This document shows positions 56,579 to 64,000 of a DNA stretch of 64,000 nt, one piece after another (within the stretch, counting starts at the first letter, position 1; every line of letters starts with the position of its first letter). Under the pieces are notes generated by a model, which had not been told where the DNA came from, ran no database searches, and saw only the letters and a program-made list of their open reading frames with translations. The stretch is from Nannochloris sp. 'desiccata' (taxonomy: Eukaryota; Chlorophyta; Trebouxiophyceae; Chlorellales; Chlorellaceae). The position numbers and the translations under genes were made by a program. The DNA is taken from positions 434,001 through 498,000 of the forward strand of contig JAGTXX020000015.1 of assembly GCA_019044685.2 (NCBI GenBank), in the 5' to 3' direction.

Positions 56579-58136
56579 TTAGTGATTAATTTCAAAATAT
56601 GAAGTTTCTTGTCGTTTATTCAATATCAAACACCTCTGCCGCTTGGTGGGGAGCAAACCATCCGCCACTTCAACGACAAAGTCAACCTTTGGTACGTCTC
56701 TCCACATCTCCCCGTCCCACTCTCCAGAGCCTTCTTCTTGTAGTAACACCTCACCAGGGTCTAACATATCAAATTCACCTACTAATTGCAACATACCTTG
56801 CTGCTTTTTCTTACTTTCTTCCTTTTCTTGGTATTGAGCGGCACGGACTTTTGATTGCACAGACCAGCCTGTGGTGCCATCTGCCCACAGAAATCCATCT
56901 GAATCGTCTGTATTAAATGTGCTAAAGTATTGTCTGCCAACATTGTAGGGTTTCGAGGACTTCCAAGAGATGTACGGGCCCTTGAGAGGCTTGCCGCTTG
57001 AGGTGCGAGGACGGAACCGAGCAGGAACTGGTTCAGCATCTGTTTTTGTTTTTTACCATAGAGGAAAGGAGGAAATAATAAGACACGAGTGTAAGCGAAT
57101 AAGCATTATATAGACTAAAATCTAGCGAATGCATGAGTAATAAATAGTGCATAGCAGTAAATAATCATATGTAATCGCCTACCTTCTGGAATAGCCACCA
57201 ATTGATCCTCATTTGTCACCAGAGCCGGGATTCGATGTTTAATCACTGTATGGACAAAACTCCTTTCCACCAAGTTAATTGGCCAGCTAGAGACCCACCG
57301 TGGCGTATCTGATGTACGCTGAGAACAAGAGAGAGAGCCAAGAGAGGAGTCGAGAGGAATGAAGTGCAAGATTGTTTCCAGTAGTGGAGCGGTGTTTTTT
57401 AGCAAGGTGCCTTCTAATCCAACCCTGCCATCGACAAAGTAGATCATCTTGACGTTGTGGCCTAAATCATCTACTGCAATATTGGACGCTGTGCCACTTT
57501 CATCTGCAAAAGAGTAAGTATCAAGATTGCTAGATTTTAGAGTCGCAGGACGAGATTTCAAAAACAAAAGTTCACACTAAACTATGAAGTAGCAACTTCT
57601 TCACCTTCATATCGTCTTTTCAACGTTTCTGTTGGTTTTATAGGGGTAGTAATATCCAGCTGTTGGATTGGCGATGACGCTTCCGAGACCTCATCTTCGG
57701 ATGCTGGATTTTCAACGAGTGCCTCGGAAAGAATCTCCATAACGGCATCCTTGATTTTAGAAGAAAATCGGAAGCAATTATCCAAGTCTCGACGCCAGCA
57801 ACCCACAGTCATAAGCTTCTTTCTGCGAAGTTAAGGTTTAAACTTTTAAATTTCGATTCGTGTCGGAATTTACCAAGATCTGGTTAAAATCTAAACCAAA
57901 CCTAGCGTGTGCACTCACTCAATTGAACACGTAGATATGTTGAAGGGCAATTCATGCTCTATAGTGACAGGGTCGGCATCTCCCGCACTTAAATAACAAT
58001 GCCATGTTTGAATAGTGAATTGAGCGCCGCCCTGCGCCAGGGGACCTAGGATATCCTCCTTCACCTTTTTTCTACTCATTATTAGCATACCAAATTTGCA
58101 AAGGGAAGTTGGGAGCAATTTTATCTGCGGCTTCAA
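56579..58136 (-). CDS. Four-exon orphan protein, 405 residues, unknown function
   Basis: I assembled this from four exons: 58136-57919, 57822-57605, 57503-57183 and 57039-56579. Donors are gtgagt, gtgaag and gtaggc; acceptors end cgcag, tgcag and aacag. All phases agree and the sum is exactly 406 codons, which supports a real gene. The product starts MKPQIKLLPTSLCKFG (an internal Met 18 residues on is an alternative), then has a conserved-looking block (CYLSAGDADPVTIEHELPFN, TVGCWRRDLDNCFRFSSKIK), an acidic linker, a second block (DLGHNVKMIYFVDGRVGLEG), a third rich in aromatic residues (GPYISWKSSKPYNVGRQYFS), and a mixed-charge tail. No signal peptide or membrane segment. I do not recognise the family. 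Confidence 0.65.
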
Positions 58137-58628
58137 GGGGGCCGAACTTCGGAAGGCCTTCCTTGCTACGATTCAATTCAGCTGTCACTCAGCAGAACTG
58201 CTACTCTGCGCAAGATAACGTAGATTGCAGAGATCAAAGAGTTGAGGCACTATTGTCTTGGTGTTGGATTGATAAAAGCCACGTAAAAAAGGCGATAGGG
58301 TAGCAGTTCGCTAATTAAAAAATGAAACTATTTACACCGCCTTTCCAGCGCAGGAGTAAAATAGAAAAGGTATAAAGCAAGAGATGGAGGAGTTCGCACA
58401 ATATGCAAATAAACAAGGGGGCTTTAATCTTCAGTGACAGCGTTTTCATGCTAAGCATATCTTTGAGATTTTGCAATAAATGAATTTGAAATTCAGTTCC
58501 CGCCGCTCGGGTAGTTCATCTAGCAGATGCTCATTGCAGGCAAGCTTTACTTTAGGGTGCTTAATAAACACAGAGAAAAATATTTATACCTACAAAGTCG
58601 ATTATTTCGTCAACAGAAGATCCAAAAA
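58137..58628. other. Intergenic region
   Basis: This holds the 5' side of the 405-residue orphan and the 3' side of the PLA2-like gene, both minus strand. It is AT-rich with no repeat, RNA gene or supported ORF. Confidence 0.35.
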
Positions 58629-59370
58629 TCAGCAACGCAAGCAAGACACCAGTTTTTGAGCAATGCTGATTCCCCACGCTGTATTTTTCGACACCATACA
58701 GTTATACATTGCACGATGAATCGGGCAAGCTGCTCTCGTCCCTGCACTTATGGGATAACCTCTGTTATGAAGTGCTATGTCATGATTGAAGCAGCACCTA
58801 TCAGCTCTGCTGGGAAGGTTACTAGACTCGTCTTTAACATAACCATAGTAAAGGCCGTTCCTGTATTGGAATGTCTCGCAATACATACCACAATTTGCTG
58901 TTCTAATCTGACAAAGTAGAAACCATTAAACGTATTAGTCATTGTTTTATCTTTTCAAGAGAAATACTGCTCATTATCTAACAAACAACAAATCAAAAAT
59001 TTCTCACCCGTGCGGTCCTGTCGTACATGCAAAGTACGCCACCGAGCAGAGCAAAAACACAACTAAGTTGCTTATCCTGAGATCCTCTAGAATTCCCAGT
59101 GGAATCAATAATCTGAGATGCATTCTTGCTTGACAAAATCTGAAGCATAGCCTTGGCCTCTTTCTCAGTATACAGAATAGCGGCATCGGTCCCATTAAAT
59201 GGGTTATATCGGGCGACATAATCGTTATATTCAGCCTCATCCCATGACTTCAGGCAATCAGAACCATTGTTGCAACCGGCAGGCCGAGCAGAGGCCATGG
59301 GCAAGCTTCCCACAGCCAACATTACAACACATAAGCAAAGTGCCATCAAATGAGTTGAAGGAGAGTTCAT
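58629..59370 (-). CDS. Secreted phospholipase A2-like protein
   Basis: Exon 1 is 59370-59008, intron gtgaga...tttgtcag, exon 2 58907-58629, phase 0; 213 residues. The start is a strong signal peptide (MALCLCVVMLAVGSLPMASA core), with the mature N-terminus beginning RPAGCNNGSDC. Exon 2 carries DRCCFNHDIAL, close to the secreted PLA2 catalytic pattern C-C-x-x-H-D-x-C (the last Cys is Ala here), followed by ACPIHRAMYNCM, like the Cys-rich second helix of plant sPLA2. The Ca-binding loop (RNGLYYGYVKD) is poor. Cysteines are abundant, as expected for a disulfide-stabilised secreted enzyme. If active it would cleave phospholipids at sn-2. Read without splicing, the two halves look like unrelated small ORFs. 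Confidence 0.6.
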
Positions 59371-59580
59371 GATTGAAAGATGACAGCGAATTTGTTTCTG
59401 GTAATGCAATATGTTGGTATAAAAGTTAAACAAGTGTTGGATGGAGAAGAAATATATTTTTGCTTCATAAAGGGCTGCCGCTAAAATGATAGCCACGAAA
59501 TTGCAGCATACTCTTTGTGGAAACTTCCGCCATGATCATTTTTCATGAGTTTATCTTAGGGTTTAATGGTGGCACATTTA

Positions 59581-62500
59581 CTACCCCAAAACTGAATCAC
59601 AGTACACTGAAAACATCTGTGTCTCTCCAAATTGCCTCATAAATGCCCGATCTCGAGGTGGAAAAGAATCTAAAAATGATTCTTTAAGTAAAACGCTCAC
59701 TCTTTGCTGCTCCCCTGAGCCTTCAGAAACATCTGTAATAGTATACCCTTTAAGATCAGCCATTAGACCTTGTAAATAATTTTGTAGAGTGGATGCAAAA
59801 CTCTGGGCTAAAGCAGCTTGCGCTTCGCTTACTATATGCACAGGCCTGGCACCAGCAGCGCGTCCTCTGCCAAGTTGTTGTAGTTTGGCGTGATGCCCTG
59901 CAAGGTCTTCCACCAAGGTTGCTGCATTTGGTAACGCAGGCAAAGAATTTGCATTTTTCACTCTATCTTTATATATATTCACTCGCACCAAGCCTCCACA
60001 CCGTGCTCTCACTTCTCGAGTCTTAAAAAGTACTCCTACTACAAACGGCACTGGTGCCTCGAGAAGATCTAATCTCGAGGCAGTGGCTGGGAGTACAGGA
60101 AGCAACAACGATTGCCATGAAAATGGCAATAACAACGGAACTAAAGATAATGCAACACCACAGAGAACACCTACGTTGGGACAGAATAACACTACTTGGC
60201 GTTCTAACAGGACCGAAGAAATGAAACTAAGAATACTTTCTAAACTGAGCGACTGACATAATGCGGAGATCGTCCATGCACTCAAATTTGCAGCAGCGTC
60301 TATATCAGGCAATGCAGAAGCATCAACACGTAGGCCTAGTTCACTCAGGATTGGTATCAAGGCAGGACGCTGATAAACAATGGGATGCAGTGCAGGATCT
60401 GGTTGGAAGCCGACAGATTCACCAGGAGGTGGTACTGCAGTATTGAGATACTGTTGCAGGACATCAAGAGCATTTAAGCTATTCGTATTCGTATCAGTAT
60501 TCTCTGGTGGGGTGGTAGTGGTAGTGGGGACTTCACCGTTCCTGGGGCCTTCAGATGGCGTAAGAGTCAGGAGAACAGCTAGAGAATCATTTAATCCATT
60601 GAGTTCTTCCAGATCTTTATTATTAGTAGCGGCAACAGTATTACTCGTAGGTTCCTCTTCTACAGGCTGTCCTTGTGCATCTGTAGCCCCAACCCAATTT
60701 CCTAATTCTAAACTTGAAGAAATCACGTCGACACTTTCTAGATTCTGATTTTGACTTTGACCGACTACTACAGAAGGTGGTGATGGCCGTAATCGAGTAT
60801 CTAATTCAATCAAACTATCATCTAACGACCGCTTCACACTCTGCATTCTACCCAGCAAATTATCCTCTTGGTGGCCACGAACTAGAGTGATATCAAGACC
60901 ACCGCCACGACCATTGACAGCAGCAACAGCAGCAGCAGCAGTCCCTGCATCTTCTTCTTCTTCATCTAGTAAAAGAGGTAGCTCAGGTCCAGGTGATGGC
61001 GCTCCATGGTACTTTGTCATTCTTCTACTACTTGCAATCGAGCTCGCGGCGGAGGAAGCAACAGTGGGATGAAATGCCGGGGTGTAGAAAGGAGTTGCTG
61101 GGAGAAGCGGTGCACTTGGCGTTTCAGCTAGCTCGCTGCTTACTGAAGAAATAGATGCTACTGGAGATAGAAGTCCTTCACATTCAGTTCCTTCAGATAC
61201 ACCTCGACCTAATCGAACACCTTTTTTTATATTCTTAAGACTGCCACCGCCACCACCATGCCCACCTCCAGTCATTCTTCTTTCCAAAATTCCATCCACC
61301 TCTTCTTCTCTTGCGTTTTCTTCATCTATTTCTTGTTCTTCTGTTGAAGCATGCATTGGAGTTGCAAATCCAGTACTGCTGCTGGTGTCAGGACCTACAC
61401 CATAAACACCGAGCCCTGCCGCTCCAGAAAAATCATTTTCTTCTTCATCATCATCATCAGAACTGGTTGTACTCGTTGTATCAGCACTGGTTGGGCTAGT
61501 TTCTGTAGCTGTAATACTACTATTCATTGTAGTTGCAGTTGTAGTTGTTGAAGGTGCTGCTCCAGTGTTACTTGTATTGAAATGATCTTGCCTCTTATGC
61601 TGCGCATGGCTTTGGAGGGCAGCATGAGAAGCATCTTCTTCATGTATGCTTGTATTACCTCCACCACTGCCACCCTCAATAGTACGATTTCTACCATTCG
61701 TACTGCTAGTAGTATCATTAACACTCGAATATCTCATTATACTGTTATTGCTGTTGTTATTATTTCCAACAAAAGTGCTTTTTTCAAACCCAAGAGCTAC
61801 CTCACCAGCAAACATGGACATCCTATCCAACCGCTCTAACCCTAAGACAGTATGTAAAACCCTAAAATGTAAGTCAAAGAACGGATAGCGTGTAAGTAAG
61901 CAATAACACCGTGGTGCAGTGACCATATACCGTGCTAGGGATTCGTTAGATTGCGGAAATACGTCACGAGCGAGCGCTGGTGGGCGGTGGACTAATTCTT
62001 TCGCATAACAGCACACGCCATACAAGGGTCGTGGAGTGGGGTCACCAGGGTCCGCTACAGACATTCTAAATACAAAAGAATGATCTGACTGTGTTTGATA
62101 CGGTTGTCCAAAGACTACTTCATTGAGTCCTGACATGGACGGGGTCCTTTCCAGCAATTCTGGTCGGATGCCATGAGGGAAACAAAAGGCAGCGATGTTT
62201 GTTGCCAAGTCATTTGGAATGTGTGGGGTGGCTGGAAAGGTGGTGAGAACTTGGATTTGAGTAGAAAGAACAGGGCCTTTGATACCGTACTGTTTTTTTG
62301 TAGCGGAATCGGATGTGTCTGGTACGATATCTAGTAGATCCTTAGTACCACTGCCAGTACTGCCAACTCCGACACCAGCAGCGCTGGCTCTTCGTGCTGT
62401 GTTTATATCTGCGCTAACTGCTTTGACGTCAAGCGTAGGCGGTAGACCTACAATACAAAAGTGCTCATACATGCGGGGAACAGGAGCAGCAGAGCTGGTG

Positions 62501-62889
62501 CCTTGAACTGGGGCTGGGGAAGCACTCGTGGTACTCGTAGTAGCAGCAGCGAAAGAAGGATCACCGCTTTTTATGCTATCAGCTTGCTGCTGCTGTTGCC
62601 GTTTCATCCATTCTCTCTACAGAAGAACAGAAGTAAATAGGAGATGAATGCCTGGATTTACACCTTTTATGGGGTATTTTTGTTCATTTTAATATAATTA
62701 CAAACCTTTTCAAACGTGTGTTCTTCAGGATTGAAATGTTTTGGCGGTTCAGGGGGGCCGTCATCTTTCTGCTGAAGAGGAATAAAGGAAACATTAAGAG
62801 TGTATTTCGATATGTACATTTGAAGGTAAATACCACGTTGCGTCGGTTCTATTCTCTCGCTTGCACCTAAATAAATTGCAGGGGGGGAA

Positions 62890-62924
<35 letters not shown>

Positions 62925-62980
62925 GACTTCAAACAAATACTCACTTTGAACGGAGCGGCGGAGCCAAAGATCCGTGCCAT
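59581..62980 (-). CDS. DENN-domain protein (putative Rab guanine-nucleotide exchange factor)
   Basis: Exon 1 is 62980-62945 (MARIFGSAAPFK), exon 2 62771-62706 (22 codons, containing PPKHFNPEEHTFEK), exon 3 62616-59581; 1,045 residues. Three DENN parts are visible: uDENN (MYEHFCIVGLPPTLDVKAVS, ATNIAAFCFPHGIRPELLER, RPLYGVCCYAKELVHRPP); cDENN (ESILSFISSVLLERQVVLFC, LLLPFSWQSLLLPVLPA, PFVVGVLFKTREVRARCG); and dDENN at the end (FPPRDRAFMRQFGETQMFSV). Between u- and cDENN lies a ~430-residue Ser/Thr/Asn/Gly-rich insertion. DENN proteins activate Rab GTPases in membrane traffic. Intron 1 contains a long poly-G run. The two tiny first exons are supported by phase and splice signals only. Confidence 0.88.
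62881..62923. repeat. Poly(G) tract in DENN-gene intron 1
   Basis: Seven G, two A, then 34 consecutive G on the plus strand (62890-62923), i.e. poly-C in the transcript, between the first and second exons of the DENN gene. It could form G-quadruplexes. An assembly or sequencing artefact is a real possibility. Confidence 0.9.
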
Positions 62981-63440
62981 TTTACTGCCCAACCCTCGCG
63001 GCGCAGGTGATGAGCGCCGCGAGCCTGAGCTATCAACATCGGACATACTATAGAACTATTTTTTGGGGCAGTATGATCATTCTAAAGGGCAGTGTTTCAA
63101 ACAAATTAGTAGTAAACGAGTTCGAGATCACTTTGAAAGTTGAACAGCTACAGTTTCTCCCATGCGCCTTGTTCACGTATACTTAGCTATTTGAACAAAC
63201 AATTATTCTAAAAATGTCAGCGGCTGAAGTAGAACGCAGTTTAAAAAAACCGCATTTCTATTTTTACAGTGCTATGCTGCTAACCAAGAACATCTTATTG
63301 CGAATGTGGCCGCGAGGAACGCTAAATCGTTGTAATTCGCAATTATGGAAATCGTCGAAAAGCCTCCAATAGCGCTAAATCAAGATCCAACTTCATTTTT
63401 ATATAACTTGAATTTTAAATCTTGATCGCTCGGTAAAGCA
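62981..63440. promoter_or_regulatory. Divergent intergenic region DENN / basic coiled-coil orphan
   Basis: These 460 bases lie between opposed starts. A G+C-rich patch near 62990-63025 contains a short inverted repeat (GCGGCGC...GCGCCGC, 62999-63020), just upstream of the DENN start. No ORF is supported. Confidence 0.4.
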
Positions 63441-63914
63441 ATGAACGTCGCTCCGAAACGATATGACGAGGAGTTCTACAGACGTGAACTTGATGGTCAA
63501 GAAAAGCGTCTGAACGTTCTAAAATCACGTCAAGAGAATAGACGAGAGAGGTTTGCAAGACATGTCAAAAAACCTGACGCCACTGCCGCAAAAACCAGCA
63601 ATCCTCCCCGTAGCCAAGACAGAGAAACTAGCAGCCTAGAAACCGTAGTCCTACGTGCTTTAAAAGATTCTACTTTAGAGCTGCCATGCAGTTTAGATGT
63701 CTTTGTTGGCAGTCTAGAAAATAAACCTCACCATGGAGACGTTGCTGCAATCCTCCGCTCTAGATGTAGAAAGCAACAGAACATGGATAAGGTTGATGAT
63801 GGGACTGTTTCAGTAGAGCTTGAGAACGCTGACAACACGAGAAAAATGATTATTACAGCTGTGCATCGTATCAATAAAGACGAAACGCAATCTAAAAGGC
63901 ACAGAAAAGAATGA
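63441..63914 (+). CDS. Basic coiled-coil protein, unknown function
   Basis: A single exon of 157 residues. The first ~50 residues form a charged helix (YDEEFYRRELDGQEKRLNVL, then RQENRRERFARHVKK), likely a coiled coil. After a Pro/Ser-rich linker comes a block with helical character (LETVVLRALKDSTLELPCSL, then DVAAILRSRC). The C-terminus is basic. No signal peptide or membrane segment. TGTAA lies 68 bases after the stop (63982), which supports a real transcript. I do not recognise the family. Confidence 0.6.
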   Translation: MNVAPKRYDEEFYRRELDGQEKRLNVLKSRQENRRERFARHVKKPDATAAKTSNPPRSQDRETSSLETVVLRALKDSTLELPCSLDVFVGSLENKPHHGDVAAILRSRCRKQQNMDKVDDGTVSVELENADNTRKMIITAVHRINKDETQSKRHRKE

Positions 63915-64000
63915 ATGAATGAAAAAAGAAAAATCCTCAAGCCCACTTTCATTCTTTTTGTTATTTGTTATCTATAGTTTATGTAATTTTAGTAGCTGCT

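Noticed and set aside
58527..58919. 130-codon plus-strand ORF opposite the PLA2-like exon
   Set aside because: The minus strand yields a signal-peptide, Cys-patterned protein with good splice sites; this one shows no pattern.
62667..62936. Minus-strand ORF with a polyproline run
   Set aside because: The proline run is the translation of the intronic poly(G) tract; only the 62771-62706 part is exon.
1..64000. Transposons, viral insertions, rRNA/tRNA genes, CRISPR arrays
   Set aside because: No transposase, reverse transcriptase, long terminal or direct repeats, viral capsid/polymerase ORFs, RNA-gene signatures or spaced repeats were seen; all recognised genes are ordinary eukaryotic nuclear genes.

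Overview
The window is nuclear DNA from a photosynthetic eukaryote, most likely a green (primary-plastid) microalga. It carries spliceosomal, nuclear-pore, proteasome, chromatin and vesicle-traffic genes next to plastid proteins: a PTOX-type terminal oxidase, a VKOR-thioredoxin fusion, a bacterial-type UMP kinase and a chloroplast-sensor-kinase-like protein. The plastid proteins begin with simple Ser/Arg-rich transit-like leaders and no preceding signal peptide, which argues against a secondary plastid. A TGTAA motif, the usual chlorophyte poly(A) signal, lies 40-180 bases after the stop of several plus-strand genes. The species cannot be named from the sequence.

I find 28 genes, roughly one per 2.3 kb. 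They sit on both strands with mostly short gaps, 0-4 GT-AG introns each (commonly 55-190 nt), and many divergent start-to-start pairs. No transposon, virus, rRNA, tRNA or CRISPR was recognised.

Left third (1-22 kb): the 5' end of VPS13 (-), MTO1/MnmG (+), a YAR1-like ankyrin protein (+), PTOX (-), a tandem pair of secreted DUF3455 proteins (-), an ABCF ATPase (-), a LarB/CpmA-like protein (+) and a long NUP205/NUP192 gene (-) with a reading-frame break. Middle (22-40 kb): CSK-like (+), DUF455 ferritin-like (-), mitochondrial ISCU (+), an EamA transporter (-), GST (+), a coiled-coil protein with a possible GAR-like end (+), LTO1-type VKOR (-), a bromodomain/AT-hook protein (+), an actin-related protein (-) and a Nudix hydrolase (-). 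Right third (40-64 kb): a 2,433-residue KDM5/JARID1 protein (+), proteasome RPT1 (+), plastid UMP kinase (-), SF3B1 (+), a Cys/His-rich orphan (+), a 405-residue orphan (-), a secreted phospholipase A2-like protein (-), a DENN-domain protein (-) and a basic coiled-coil orphan (+).

The genes do not form one operon-like system, but some share a theme. PTOX, VKOR/LTO1, UMP kinase, CSK and probably LarB and EamA act in the plastid. KDM5, the bromodomain protein and the actin-related protein are chromatin factors within 15 kb of each other. The most striking observation is a set of family members that keep the fold but have lost catalytic residues. The KDM5 protein has HxE changed to RxQ, plus Arg at the 2-oxoglutarate lysine position. 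LarB has Ser where the catalytic Cys is expected. The CSK protein lacks the phospho-accepting His. Several gene models here were joined by hand across introns, which revealed the PTOX leader, the secreted PLA2-like protein, the DUF3455 signal-peptide exons and the four-exon orphan.
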